NCBI RefSeq assembly: GCF_018873765.1
Contig: NC_057920.1
Span: 14,707,307 to 14,771,306, forward strand
DNA length: 64,000 bases
Direction of reading: 5' to 3'
Source of the DNA: Telopea speciosissima
Taxonomy: Eukaryota > Streptophyta > Magnoliopsida > Proteales > Proteaceae
In this document: piece after piece, positions 1 to 10,106 of the stretch
How positions within the stretch are numbered: position 1 is the stretch's first letter
Layout: every line of letters begins with the position of its first letter
Program-made: the position numbers and the translations under genes
The notes under the pieces: generated by a model
Databases searched by the model: none
Seen by the model: the letters and a program-made list of their open reading frames with translations, nothing else
Told to the model about the DNA's origin: nothing

Positions 1-612
1 GGAGAGCCACCACGCATCAGAATCACCCCGGAGCTGGTAGGTAGCACACCGGATCTTGTCCGTGTCATTGCACTGTATCACTTCAAAGATCCTCTCAAGA
101 TCCCTTATAAATGTTGCCGGGAAAAAGGAATCATGGGCCATCTTGTAGAACGTTGGAGGACGATGTTTCTGAAATCTCTCCGATAACCTAGCAGCATCCA
201 CCCAAGCCGGAGCCACCGCTTGGACCGAAGGAGCCATAGAAGTGGAAGGTAGAATAGGTGCTGGCACCTCTTGTGTCAAAGGAATTCCGGCAGTGGCTTG
301 AGCCAGAGGAACACTAGGTACAGCAGAACCCACAGGGGCAGGTGGGGGAGGATTGACTTGCACAGGAGGAGGCACTGGCTGCCTTTCCCTAACAAAGGCT
401 TGGAACATAGCAGTCATGTTTTGCATAAATTGGCGCTGCTCTTGTTGCGCCTCCCTATGCTCTCGTTCCATGGATTGCAACCTATTGCTCAACAACGCGG
501 CGACATCCGCATTATTATTAATTGGCGGTGCTACCGGTAGAACCGTATTCGAAGCCTCACCGGCCTCTTCCCTAGCAGGAGAACGGTTGGCATTTGACCG
601 TGTATTAACCAT
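1..612 (-). CDS. Gypsy gag protein, N-terminal 204 residues (partial)
   Basis: A continuous minus-strand frame begins at ATG 612-610 with MVNTRSNANR and stays open to the window edge. An N-terminal part rich in Q, E and R (an EREHREAQQEQRQF stretch near residue 50) and a proline-rich linker are followed from about residue 130 by a retrotransposon gag domain. Visible signatures are FQKHRPPTFYK, FIRDLERIFEVIQC, and KIRCATYQLRGDSDAWW ending at about residue 202. In this family the domain is the capsid, which assembles the virus-like particle. No stop or frameshift is seen in the visible part, so this copy may be young. The zinc knuckle and pol would lie to the left of the window. Confidence 0.9.
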   Translation of the reverse strand, partial: MVNTRSNANRSPAREEAGEASNTVLPVAPPINNNADVAALLSNRLQSMEREHREAQQEQRQFMQNMTAMFQAFVRERQPVPPPVQVNPPPPAPVGSAVPSVPLAQATAGIPLTQEVPAPILPSTSMAPSVQAVAPAWVDAARLSERFQKHRPPTFYKMAHDSFFPATFIRDLERIFEVIQCNDTDKIRCATYQLRGDSDAWWLS

Positions 613-789
613 GGTTCACACCTGGTTACAGTCAACACCCACAGTTATAGGCACAATAGCAATATTAAGCAAACCAATCAAAAATCGATTTGCAAAGGTA
701 AACATAGGTTACACGAGGGGTAAGGGAAGCAATAATGAGGGTAATAAGCATTAGAAACAAGTTGGTTAAGCAAAACAGGGTCAAAAAAC
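613..789. other. Retrotransposon leader next to gag
   Basis: Non-coding stretch between the gag start and the hairpin-repeat region. No feature recognised. Confidence 0.5.
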
Positions 790-1107
790 CCTTTCTGGCC
801 GGGTCGGATTTACATGCGGTTTCACTAGGCTGCATCCGAGTGTAAATCCGACATTCACAGGACCAAAGTCTGGTCTCGGGAAACCGCGGATTCACAGTCG
901 GTTTCAAAATTGTGCATCCGAGTGTAAAACCGCATGGTCAAAAAATAGAATTTCTAACTCGAAACTCTCTTTCAAAACCCAAATTCCTTTTTCCAAACAC
1001 CCCCTACGCTCTGGAGAACCCAAAACCGCACTCGTTCCTTGCTCCCTCTCCCTTCTAGGTGGATTTTTGGCACTCAATCCACTCACAACAGATCCGATCG
1101 AGTTCAG
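790..1107 (+). promoter_or_regulatory. Putative promoter and 5' UTR exon of the antisense gene
   Basis: Two hairpin-forming repeats lie here. GTCGGATTTACA (803-814) pairs with TGTAAATCCGAC (841-852), and GCGGATTCACA (886-896) pairs imperfectly with TGTAAAACCGC (923-933). Each right arm is preceded by CATCCGAG. A pyrimidine-rich, 5'-UTR-like stretch follows and ends in a good splice donor, CAG|GTATGC, at 1107/1108. The matching acceptor, TTGCAG, ends at 1903, just before the ATG at 1918. No convincing TATA box is visible; the A-rich stretch near 940-950 is the best candidate. Similar hairpin motifs occur in the element's own LTR near 4917-5060. Confidence 0.5.
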
Positions 1108-1917
1108 GTATGCCCTCTTCCCTCTCTATCGATCTATCTCTTTCTCCTTTCAACTTCTCTTATGGAGAAACCCCAAAATTGATTTCGGGTTTACAAGATT
1201 TGGGTTTTTTTTTGTTTTCTCCTAGCTAAATAGATGGATTATTGTCCATTCTCCATTCGTTTCCCATCATATGCAACCTAGTTGAGGTATTTCCCCCAAT
1301 TTTGCACCTTCACCATGAGTTTGGGTTGGATTTTGGAGAAATCCCAAAACCCTAACCGAAATTCTATTTTCTTTTTGCCCAAATCAGGTTCGGTTTTGCT
1401 AGGTAGGCTTGGTGTATACAATTTGGGGTTGTCTCAAGCCATTACTTATTTATTTCTTGCAAATTGGAACTTCAAGAATCACATCTGAAATTTCCTTTTA
1501 GAAATTCAAGCATGATTTACTACAAATTAGCTCCATATATTGCTTAAACTAGGTATTTAGTATAAACTTCATGTGTTAGGTGTACTATGGCCATGTATGT
1601 ATATTGTTTACTATGTCATTCAACTTCCAACCAAATTCTGAAAATTTCCTCTTTGGATTTCTTCGTATATTATTTATCAATTCAGTCCAATTTTGTTTGA
1701 ACTAAATGCTTGTATGATATAATGCTTCTCCAAGCATAATGTGGCCATGTACATTTATCCTCTATGAGTGCATCTACATGTTGGCCATGCATCAAGGTCT
1801 AGGTTCAAATTCCTTGTTTCTTTTCATTGTATATCTTCTTAGGCCTTAATATCCAAGCATGGACTTAATGTGTTTCTGTATTCTTGGCCTTCCTTGGTTG
1901 CAGGTTAGGGAATCTAA

Positions 1918-3063
1918 ATGGCTCCTAGAACAAGGCATGCACGGGCCGAACAAGCTGCCCCAGCTGCTTTGGATGCACTATGGTTCCAAGACCTAGAGAA
2001 ACAGGAGATGTACCAAGACCACTTTCGCTTTAAGAGTATCTTGGAGGGGAGAGATGTGGTACTGGAAGACCTCAAGGCCTACAAGGTAGGGCCGAGATTT
2101 GAAGCACTGGGGTGGTCCAACCTCCTCAACCTTCCAGAGCCATTCTATCCCAAGCTCATTCGTCACTTCTACGCCAACCTGCACACCGAGAACCTAGGCA
2201 CGCGAGATTACCGGATCCTCTCTTATGTCAAGGAGTCACCATATCCTTCACAGGCACGGACAGCAGTGCATCCTCAATGTAGCTATCTGGGAGAGAAGAC
2301 CTACTGCGCACCATGGAAGAATCCCTACTCCTTTCTCAGGAGAGAGGCATACAGGGAATTATACAGGGAGCTTACACGTGGGGCATTCGAGAAGAAAGTG
2401 CCTGAGACTTCTTTTGCCAATTCTCCCAGGATATTGAGCCGGATTGTGCAGCACAACATCGTGCCTATAGCCGGTCACCGCACCATGCCTTCCATCTTCG
2501 TAGACTATGTGGCCTATCACCTCTACAAAGGCATTCCCATCTGCCTGCCCTACATTATCATGCGGACCATGGATCATGCGGGGCGAAATCCCAGGAGGAA
2601 CTTAGATTTACCCTATGGGAGGTTGCTCACCACTATTTTCCAGCATTTTGGAGTTGACTTGAGTGAGGAGGATCAAGACTTAACCGAAGATCCACCTCTA
2701 GATCGTAATGCAGTGGCGAGGATGCGAATTGCGATGGATGCATATAGTGATGGGGAGCCATTGGTCCCAGCAGAGGGTCACGGGCCTGAGCCTCAGGTAC
2801 AGGAGCCTCCTCCTCAGCCGGCTGTGCATGCGGCCTCTTCATCCGGCACTGCTCCTAGTGGGTCTGACATCGACAGGATTCTTGCAACTCTGGGCCAGAT
2901 GAGCACCAGCATGGCTCAGGGGTTTGAAGGAGTGAACACTAGGCTCGATGCATCAGACAGACGCATGGAGAGCCTCGAGCAGCAGATGGAGGACTTGCAC
3001 TCCTACCTCCATGATGAGGGCACAGAGGACGAGCCCAGTAGTGATGATGAGATGGAGCAGTAG
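1918..3063 (+). CDS. Antisense additional ORF of the gypsy element (putative plant transposon protein family)
   Basis: A 381-residue frame begins MAPRTRHARAEQ and lies inside the leader of a minus-strand retrotransposon, on the opposite strand to gag. Residues 30-120 contain LGWSNLL and YPKLIRHFYANL (residues 77-88), which resemble what I recall of the 'putative plant transposon protein' domain found in plant retroelement extra ORFs. The C-terminus has a predicted coiled coil (about 325-365, DRILATLGQM to MEDLHSYL) and an acidic tail (EDEPSSDDEMEQ). A probable intron (1108-1903) precedes the ATG. The frame is intact and codon use looks gene-like. Its function is unknown; additional ORFs of this kind are known from plant LTR elements. 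An AT-rich tail region follows at 3190-3265. Confidence 0.75.
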   Translation: MAPRTRHARAEQAAPAALDALWFQDLEKQEMYQDHFRFKSILEGRDVVLEDLKAYKVGPRFEALGWSNLLNLPEPFYPKLIRHFYANLHTENLGTRDYRILSYVKESPYPSQARTAVHPQCSYLGEKTYCAPWKNPYSFLRREAYRELYRELTRGAFEKKVPETSFANSPRILSRIVQHNIVPIAGHRTMPSIFVDYVAYHLYKGIPICLPYIIMRTMDHAGRNPRRNLDLPYGRLLTTIFQHFGVDLSEEDQDLTEDPPLDRNAVARMRIAMDAYSDGEPLVPAEGHGPEPQVQEPPPQPAVHAASSSGTAPSGSDIDRILATLGQMSTSMAQGFEGVNTRLDASDRRMESLEQQMEDLHSYLHDEGTEDEPSSDDEMEQ

Positions 3064-3420
3064 ACCTCCTGTCCATTCCCACCATGCTCTCAATGGACCC
3101 CTAGCTATTTGTCTTACCATGCAGCAAATTTATTTTTCTTTTTCTTGGTTGTAAGAATTTGAAGTCTACAGTTCAGCTGAATTTTGTTGTAATCACTCGT
3201 TTGGCTTATGGAAAATGTATTCACAGCTGGAATTAAGGAATATATATATAAATATATACACATGTCTTTCCTTCCACTGTTGTCTATTATTTGCTATTGT
3301 CTTCGGCTTTCTCCCTAACATTCGCACACATTCCAATTATGCATTGTTAGAAGCTTTTACTTTAGCAACCTATTGTGTAGAGTAAATCACAATTCCGCTA
3401 GACTGTGGCTGGTGCAGAGC
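3064..3420 (+). other. 3' UTR-like region of the antisense gene
   Basis: T-rich sequence followed by an AT repeat (TATATATATAAATATATA near 3242-3259) suits a polyadenylation region. No canonical AATAAA was seen. The stretch ends at the retrotransposon primer binding site. Confidence 0.4.
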
Positions 3421-3437
3421 ATCTCGCTCTGATACCA
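3421..3437 (-). other. Primer binding site (initiator tRNA-Met)
   Basis: The minus strand reads TGGTATCAGAGCGAGAT. Its first 12 bases are the classic complement of the plant initiator tRNA-Met 3' end. Three bases separate it from the LTR end (CGTGACA, 3441 on the plus strand). Confidence 0.85.
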
Positions 3438-3440
3438 CGC

Positions 3441-5966
3441 TGTCACGCCCCTATTCCAGACAAGGAATATAATATCATATAAAGGGTGACTAGGACGACG
3501 CGTGTCATCCTACTAAACCGCCCGGATCACTGACACAGTGTCCCAACGCACAGTCATATCCAATATTAACACAATATAACATTAGAATGCAGAAAAGAGG
3601 AATATTACATTCCAAGGATCAGTAGTATTGCGGAAGCGTATAAATCGAATAGTTACAAGATGTTCAAAACTAGATGATAAATACAGTAATTAGTTACATT
3701 TTCAATGACCATCTAATAACTATCAAAAATGGTATTACAGTAAGTATTTCACCATAGGCCTTAGCCTCAAAAGTAATCAAAAAGGGATCGAGTCCCGAAT
3801 ATCCTCACGGCCCGTAGGCACAATCATCGCAAGGACACCCGTCGCCATGTTCCTCAAACACGGCCTCCGGTTCCTCCTCACCGATCTCATCGTATCCCGA
3901 GGGCTGAACTCCAAGTCCCGCGAGATATCCGTCACCTGCACCATAATCTAAAAAAATGTGCGCACGAGGGGGTTAGCTCCACTGAGCCAGTGAGGGGATG
4001 GGAATGCACAAACACGCAATTCACATAGTCCAATGATGCATGCACATGTTAAGTTCATTTTTCCACCTAACAAACAACTAAGTCAATGGCATATGCTACT
4101 GTGACAACTCGGGAGACACTGTGGGTCACTTAACTTATCGCCACAATGAAACCTCAATTGTCACGTGGGACCTACGCCGATCGAAGCCTCCAAGACCACT
4201 CAGTGGCAGACCCCTGATAACCAATACTACCATGACTGGCCTCTCCCACCTCCACAGAATCCGGTGTACTGATTACCCAACACCTAAACCCCTGTTGGTA
4301 AGGGTCGTAGCATAAGGGTGTGAAATCCTAGCCACAATATACTACATGCAAGTCCTATCGTCCCGAGAGGTAATCCGGGCGCATCAACTTTTCATCTGGT
4401 TTAGTGCCCGGTTACCAGCACGGCACGGCGCATACAGTTCAACATGACATTCAACAAAATTTCTTCATAAATGTATATAGTGTTCGGGGTTCCGGCACCG
4501 GTACCCACCGGCACCGAGACCCATCAAGGTACAACATTACCAATCAACATTATAACAAACAGATATAAAATTATGCAATATGCGCAAACATGCTTATTAA
4601 TTATAATGATTACATAATATATAATGCAATAATAATAACAAGCCCAAACAACCAACCCACTCACAACGTATACGCCAAGCACCAAGATTATCGGTTGTCG
4701 CCTCGATCAAGCAAAAAGCCACAAAAGAGAATATTTTAACCTATACAAAGAGTGAAATAAGGTTAAACGAGCGAAAGGAACGGATCCCCAAAAGGTCTCC
4801 CATAAACACTTAAGTATAAGGTTTCAGAGACGAAGTGGTTGCAGGAGTGGTTTCATGCCCAAATTCTGCAACCACATGTAAATCCTAGGAAACCGGGGGT
4901 TCGGGACAGTTTTAGTCAAGGTCGGATGCAGATGTGGTTTCAGAAAAACTGAATCCAAGTGTAAATCCGAGCTTCACAGGGGCTCAGGACAATTTTTGTC
5001 AAGGTCGGATGCAGATGTGGTTTCAGAAAACTGAATCCGAGTGTAAATCCGACCTTCACAGAATCCTTCTCGGGAAGGTAATTTCAGGGTGGTTTCTTGC
5101 AGGTCTGAAACCACATGTAAACCCTCACACCTTCAGGTCCAAAATCCGAAGGATTCCCCTCCAAGGACCCCATTTCAAGTGGTTTTAAAGCACAAGGACT
5201 TCTAGAAAACTCCATCCTAAGCTCATTAGGGTCCAACCTTAAATCTCCCAAATGGCAATGAGAACCCTCACATTAGAGCTCATAATGGAGTGAACTAACT
5301 CCACCATAGCTTGGCTTTAAAGCTCCATCTACTCCCTAGGTTCCAAGAGAGATCTAGGTCAATCTCTCCCATTACCCAACCCCTTTTAAAATCCAAAATA
5401 GAAGAAGGAAGAAGGTTCAATAGCTTACCTTCCCCCAAGATGAGAGCTCCACGATTTATGGCCCAAGAGATGGGGTCTCCACCTTCCTCCAAGCCTCTCT
5501 CTCCTTCCTCTTTCTCTTTCTCTCCTCTTTCTCTCCTCTTTCTCTCCTCCACGATTTAGGGTAGAAGAGAATGATGAAGGAGAAGTAATGTTCTCTCTCT
5601 CCCTCATGGACTCATTTATAATAAATGGGTATTTGGGTACCTCTAGTCAAATGGGTCATGAGGCTTAATGGGTCAACCCATTAGTTCTATGTGGGTAAGT
5701 GGATGGAATAACCCATCATTGGGTCAATAGGTTAAATGGGCCTGCCCACAACTTTAATTAGGGAAAAACCCATTCTTAGATGGGTTCATATGAGATGGGT
5801 TTAAGTCCCCAATGTACTTCCTAAAGGTACGCGGGACCCGAACTTAAATTATTCCCTTCTCTCATGAAATAGCTCGAGCGGTTCAAGCCCGGACCCGCAC
5901 TTCGAGGTTACCAAGGGAAGAATAATTAATAAGTCTTGAGGCTAGAACTTACTTTTCCCCCTGTCA
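3441..5966 (-). repeat. 5' LTR of the gypsy element (outer edge approximate)
   Basis: The plus strand starts TGTCACGCCCC at 3441, so the element-sense LTR ends GGGGCGTGACA beside the primer site. In element sense, a TATA-like TTATAAATGAG lies near 5625-5613, followed by a CT/GA-rich tract (5490-5605). This gives a U3 of about 350 bp and a long R-U5. The outer edge is placed at 5966 (TG in element sense) only because sequence character changes there. The LTR contains an 83-bp direct repeat (4917-5060). Apparent frames over 5295-5607 are low-complexity CT/GA sequence. Confidence 0.65.
4917..5060. repeat. 83-bp direct repeats with hairpin motif in the LTR
   Basis: CAAGGTCGGATGCAGATGTGG begins at 4917 and recurs at 5000. 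Each copy continues to GTGTAAATCCGA followed by CTTCACAG. More divergent relatives flank it at about 4840-4880 and 5085-5125 (…ACCACATGTAAA…). The same motif family occurs twice at 803-933, ahead of the antisense gene. Confidence 0.75.
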
Positions 5967-6248
5967 TGGTTTATTACCCATGACCCCGAACAGCTTCGCC
6001 ACGGCAATGCTAAGCTCATCACCGAACGAAATATCCAGCTGAGGTGACGGTCCAGGATGCTCTCTCCTGAACTCCTCGCTTCCCGGGCTGGTACTTGGAG
6101 GGTAGTCGACGAAGTCGCCGTCCACGAACTTTCCCCACTGGCGGTTGAGGAATCTTTCCTCCACAGGCAAACCCGTGCTGTGGTCAACGATTTTGTAGCT
6201 AGGTTTGACCATCATGGAGAACAGGTCACCAGCATACATGGCAGCGGT
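5964..6248 (-). other. Unrecognised coding-like fragment
   Basis: The minus-strand frame is open for about 95 codons, with protein-like composition (for example GDLFSMMVKPSYKIVDHSTG and LDISFGDELSIAVAKLFG) and higher GC than its surroundings. It looks like a piece of a real exon, but I do not recognise the family. The predicted ATG at 6239 need not be a true start, because the frame stays open a few codons upstream. It lies between the gypsy LTR and the LINE array and could be a captured or relic exon. Confidence 0.3.
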
Positions 6249-6304
6249 ATCTACACGTCACGAGAAGAAATGATATTTAATTATATCCCGGGGTACGGGT
6301 ATAA

Positions 6305-6842
6305 CACTAAAAGCATCATATATATTAAAAAAGAATGAAATGAGAAGAAATTATAGAGATACAAGCTTTAGTGAACTCATGAGCAATCCACACCGCTTCA
6401 GCGGAGTCAAAAGAAATGCTGTCTCGAGGGAGAGAAAGCAACCGAATCTCCTCCAAATATCCATCGTGAATGAGCAAAGAAAAAAGAGAGTCTCTATCTT
6501 CAGCCTTTATTGAACATAGACAACAAATAGAAGGTTTTGAGATATTTTTTTTCCTTAACTGATGAGCAAAGCATCAACAAGGCATCTCCAAGTAATAAAT
6601 GACTGTCTTGTCTGGGAATATTTTCGACAAACCAGATGACTTTATATCGAGGCATAACCTCATTGCTTTAATGGATCACCTCCCAAATAGATTTAGAAGA
6701 AAACAAGCCAGAACAGGAAGGTTTCCATATATATCTCTCTATCAAGAACATCCAGATTCAACCGAATGATAGAGAGCAAAGCATCCCACACCTGCATCAA
6801 ATCCGAGATAGGGGAAGGAACAATAACCCAGTTATCGAGATT
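6305..6842 (-). mobile_element. LINE fragment, first array unit (zinc-finger-RVT part only)
   Basis: This stretch is nearly identical to 7588-8120 and to 8868-9398. It covers the C-terminal reverse-transcriptase zinc-binding (zf-RVT) region of a LINE, broken by frameshifts and stops. The 3' half of the LINE, present in the next two units, is missing here, so this is the outer edge of the tandem array. Confidence 0.7.
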
Positions 6843-7109
6843 TTGAATTTAAATGATCTTTGACTACGAACATTATCTATTTTTAACACACATGATTTTT
6901 TTGGATTAGGTTTTCATTAAAAACATAGCTTTAAAAAAAGTAAAATTACTTAACTAAATGCACCTTTCCAATTCCACACAATTTGAAGTTTGAACTCCTA
7001 TACCCCGAATTCAACGGTGCCCGATTATTTCGACGATCATTTCACCATCTAACATTTTGTTTAAATTTACCAAATCGAAACAAACATAATTAAATTCAAA
7101 ACAAGTTCA

Positions 7110-8120
7110 AATTCTTTTTTTCATTAGAATAAAAAATATTTTTTGGATAGATAATTAATCATTTTATGGCAAGAAAGGGAAAACCATACAAAACAGGCAA
7201 GCACAGCCAAAAGGCTGCCCAAATGGGAATCAATGTAATCTCCCCCTAACAAAGACAAGCCCTAGCAGAGGGAGAGGGAGAAAAAGAAAAGGAAGCAAGG
7301 GCAAACAGAACCCAAAGGAAACACAATAGAATCTAGAAAAAGATCACATCAACTTAAACTCCAAGAAACCAGTATATATATACTGCATTTTTAGCCAGAT
7401 AACAGGTTGTTCTAGATCTAATACACATGGGAGGCAAACCACTACATTTGTCCTTCACATTGCATTGAATCTCCATAAAAAGTTGCGGCTTTCGACTTTT
7501 GATGAAAGATCCTAGCATTCCTTTCATTCCATAAATGACACACAGTAGAACAAAAAGCGATACACGCTGTTCTTTCCCCCCCCCCGCTAAAAGCATCATA
7601 TATATTAAAAAAGAATGAAATGAGAAGAAATTACAGAGATACAAGCTTTAGTGAACTCATGAGAAATCCACACCGCTTCTGCGGAGTCAAAAGAAATGCT
7701 GTCTCGAGGGAGAGAAAGCAACCAAATCTCCTTCCAAATATCCATCGGGAATGAGCAAAGAAAAAAGAGAGAGTCTCTATCTTCAGCCTTTATTGAACAT
7801 AGACAACAAATAGAAGGTTTTGAGAATTTTTTTTCCTTAACTGATGAGCAAAGCATCAACAAGGCATCTCCAAGTAATAAATGACTGTCTTGTCTGGGAA
7901 TATTTTCGACAAACCAGATGACTTTATATCGAGGCATAACCTCATTGCTTTAATGGATCACCTCCCAAATAGATTTAGAAGAAAACAAGCCAGAACAGGA
8001 AGGTTTCCATATATATCTCTCTATCAAGAACATCCAGATTCAACCGAATGATAGAGAGCAAAGCATCCCACACTTGCATCAAATCCGAGATAGGGGAAGG
8101 AACAATAACCCAGTTATCGA
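7110..8120 (-). mobile_element. 5'-truncated LINE retrotransposon (copy 2)
   Basis: In minus-strand sense the copy contains the zf-RVT domain, including CCLCSIKAEDRDSLFFLCSF in the frame ending at 7605. A later piece (7560-7400) has the VCHLWNERNARIFHQKS signature, out of frame with the first. A 3' UTR with TAATTATCTATCCAAAAAA and an A-rich tail follows at about 7150-7110. Frameshifts and a G/C homopolymer at 7577-7587 make it non-functional. The reverse transcriptase core and endonuclease are absent. Confidence 0.75.
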
Positions 8121-8394
8121 GATTTTGAATTTAAATGATCTTTGACTACGAACATTATCTATTTTTAACACACATGATTTTTTGGATTAGGTTTTCATTA
8201 AAAACATAGCTTTAAAAAAAGTAAAATTACTTAACTAAATGCACCTTTCCAATTCCACACAATTTGAAGTTTGAACTCCTATACCCCGAATTCAACGGTG
8301 CCCGATTATTTCGATGATCATTTCACCATCTAACATTTTGTTTAAATTTACCAAATCGAAACAAACATAATTAAATTCAAAACAAGTTCAAATT

Positions 8395-9398
8395 CTTTTT
8401 TTCATTAGAATAAAAAATATTTTTTGGATAGATAATTAATCACTTTATGGCAAGAAAGGGAAAACTATACAAAACAGGCAAGCACAGCCAAAAAGCTGCC
8501 CAAATGGGAATCAATGTAATCTCCCCCTAACAAAGACAAGCCCTAGCAGAGGGAGAGGGAGCAAAAGAAAAGGAAGCAAGGGCAAACAGAACCCAAAGGA
8601 AACACAATAGAATCTAGAAAGAAGATCACATCAACTTAAACTCCAAGAAACCAGTATATATATACTGCATTTTTAGCTAGATAACAGGTTGTTCTAGATC
8701 TAATACACTTGGGAGGCAAACCACTACATTTGTCCTTCACGTTGCGTTGAATCTCCATAAAAAGTTGCGGCTTTCGACTTTTGATGAAAGATCCTAGCAT
8801 TCCTATTCATTCCATAAGTGACACACAGTAGAACAAAAAGCGAAACACGCTATTCTTTTTTTTTTCCGTTAAAAGGATCATATATATTAAAAAAGAAAGA
8901 AATGAGAAGAAATTACAGAGATACAAGCTTTAGTGAACTCATGAGCAATCCACACCGATTCAGCAAAGTCAAAAGAAATGCTATGTCTCGAGGGAGAGAA
9001 AAGCAACCGAATCTCCTTCCAAATATCCATCGTTAACGAGCTAAAAAAAAAGAGATGGTTTCTATCTTCAGTCCTTGTCGAACAAAGACAACAAATAGAA
9101 GGTTTTGAGATATTCCTTTTCCTTAACTGATGGGCAACGCATCAACAAAGCATCTCCAAGTAATAAATGACTGTCTTGTCCGAGAATATTTTCGACAAAC
9201 CAGATGACTTTATATCGAAGCATAACTTCATTGCTTTAACGGATCACCTCCCTAACAGATTTAGAAGAAAACAAGCCAGAACTGGAAGGTTTCCATATAT
9301 ATCACTCTATCAAGAACATCCGGATTCAACCGAACGACAGAGAGCAAAGCATCCCACACCTGCATCAAATCCGAGATAAGGGAAGGAACAGTAACCAT
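8395..9398 (-). mobile_element. 5'-truncated LINE retrotransposon (copy 3)
   Basis: Same organisation as copy 2: A-rich tail and 3' UTR at the left (about 8395-8460), zf-RVT remnants to the right. It is slightly more diverged and has a T-run at 8857-8866. Its right end lies about 100 bp from the 3' end of the first cyclophilin gene. The same LINE/cyclophilin arrangement recurs at 13.2-14.7 kb. Confidence 0.7.
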
Positions 9399-9497
9399 TA
9401 CATGCAGATCTCATCAAATTTAAATGTTCAAACAAGAAGACCCATCAAACCCTAGGTCTAATAATCATGAAGAACAAAAAGACTATTTTGTTTTCCT

Positions 9498-10031
9498 TTA
9501 AATCTGACCACAATCAGCTATTACAACTGAGCTAGAAGTCTTGCCACTTCTAGAACCAACTTCCTCAATTAAAACCAAAACTTCAAAACCCTCAACAACA
9601 TTTCCAAACACAACATAACGTTGATCATCAAGCCACTCAGTCTTAGTAAAACAAATGAAAAACTGAGATCCGTTAGTGTCCGGACCAGAATTAACCATGG
9701 AAACAACGCCAGGTCCGGTGTGTTTCTTCACCAAATTCTCGTCGGCGAACTTGCCACCGTAAATCGACTCACCACCAGTGCCGTTAATATCTCCGCCCTG
9801 ACAAACGAAACGAGGGATCACACGGTGGAACGAACAACCCTTATAGTGAAGAGGCTTCCCACTTTGGCCAATTCCCTTTTCTCCCGTACACAGAGCACGG
9901 AAGTTTTCGGCCGTACGGGGAGTAACGTCGGAATATAATTCCATTACAATACGGCCGGCAGGTTTGCCGCCGATTGTAATGTCAAAGAAAACCTTAGGGT
10001 TAGTAGTTGAAGTTGAACTTGAAGTTGCCAT
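9498..10031 (-). CDS. Cyclophilin A-type peptidyl-prolyl isomerase, copy A
   Basis: Single-exon, 177-residue cyclophilin starting [19 protein letters not shown]; an in-frame ATG five codons upstream (10046) is an alternative. Cyclophilins catalyse cis-trans isomerisation of Xaa-Pro bonds, and this cytosolic type carries no targeting signal. The plant-specific loop ([11 protein letters not shown]) is present. Catalytic residues equivalent to R55, F60 and Q63 of human CypA are visible in [14 protein letters not shown], and the cyclosporin-contacting Trp in TEWLD. Oddities: three residues are missing between GGD and NGTGG, Arg replaces the Gly before F60, and Tyr replaces the usual His in RYVVFG. 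Lack of introns is normal for plant cytosolic cyclophilins, so retroposition need not be invoked. It lies in a tandem duplication with 14156-14674. Confidence 0.93.
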   Translation of the reverse strand: MATSSSTSTTNPKVFFDITIGGKPAGRIVMELYSDVTPRTAENFRALCTGEKGIGQSGKPLHYKGCSFHRVIPRFVCQGGDINGTGGESIYGGKFADENLVKKHTGPGVVSMVNSGPDTNGSQFFICFTKTEWLDDQRYVVFGNVVEGFEVLVLIEEVGSRSGKTSSSVVIADCGQI

Positions 10032-10086
10032 GGTCAGACAAAACACAGATCACTTGATACTAACTAGGGTTCTAGGCTTGAACCAT

Positions 10087-10095
10087 CTTATATAG
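10087..10095 (-). promoter_or_regulatory. TATA box of cyclophilin copy A
   Basis: The minus strand reads CTATATAAG, about 55 bp upstream of the ATG at 10031. In copy B the matching position is altered where a foldback element is inserted. Confidence 0.6.
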
Positions 10096-10106
10096 ATCTG
10101 GATCGT

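Larger units (their letters stand above)
1..5966 (-). mobile_element. Ty3/gypsy LTR retrotransposon, right-hand (5') part
   Basis: Read on the minus strand, the element runs from its 5' LTR (right, ending at 3441) through a primer binding site (3437-3421) and a leader of about 2.8 kb into gag (612-1). It leaves the window on the left, so pol and the 3' LTR are not visible. The LTR/primer-site junction, an LTR ending GGGGCGTGACA followed by a TGGTATCAGAGC primer site, and the gag type fit plant chromovirus-like (Del/Tekay) elements; that lineage call rests on general resemblance. The outer LTR edge near 5966 is a guess, because the partner LTR is outside the window. The leader holds an intron-bearing gene on the opposite strand (1918-3063). 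Confidence 0.8.
6305..8867. repeat. Tandem duplication, period about 1,280 bp
   Basis: 6305-7587 and 7588-8867 are nearly identical along their length. The most visible difference is the homopolymer at the join (C-run near 7577, T-run near 8857). A third, partial unit starts at 8868 and continues into the cyclophilin region. The unit border falls in the middle of a LINE coding region, so the intact LINE pieces span the borders (7110-8120 and 8395-9398). Confidence 0.85.

Noticed and set aside
4900-5130. Regularly repeated blocks resembling a CRISPR array
   Set aside because: Long, uneven repeats with hairpins inside an LTR of a eukaryotic genome; no array architecture.
5295-5607. Overlapping frames on both strands (ERKRRERGEK-type and its complement)
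   Set aside because: Produced by a CT/GA-rich low-complexity tract in the LTR; no domain.
9621-9938. Plus-strand frame antisense to cyclophilin A
   Set aside because: Shadow of the conserved minus-strand gene; a similar shadow occurs over copy B (14147-14497).
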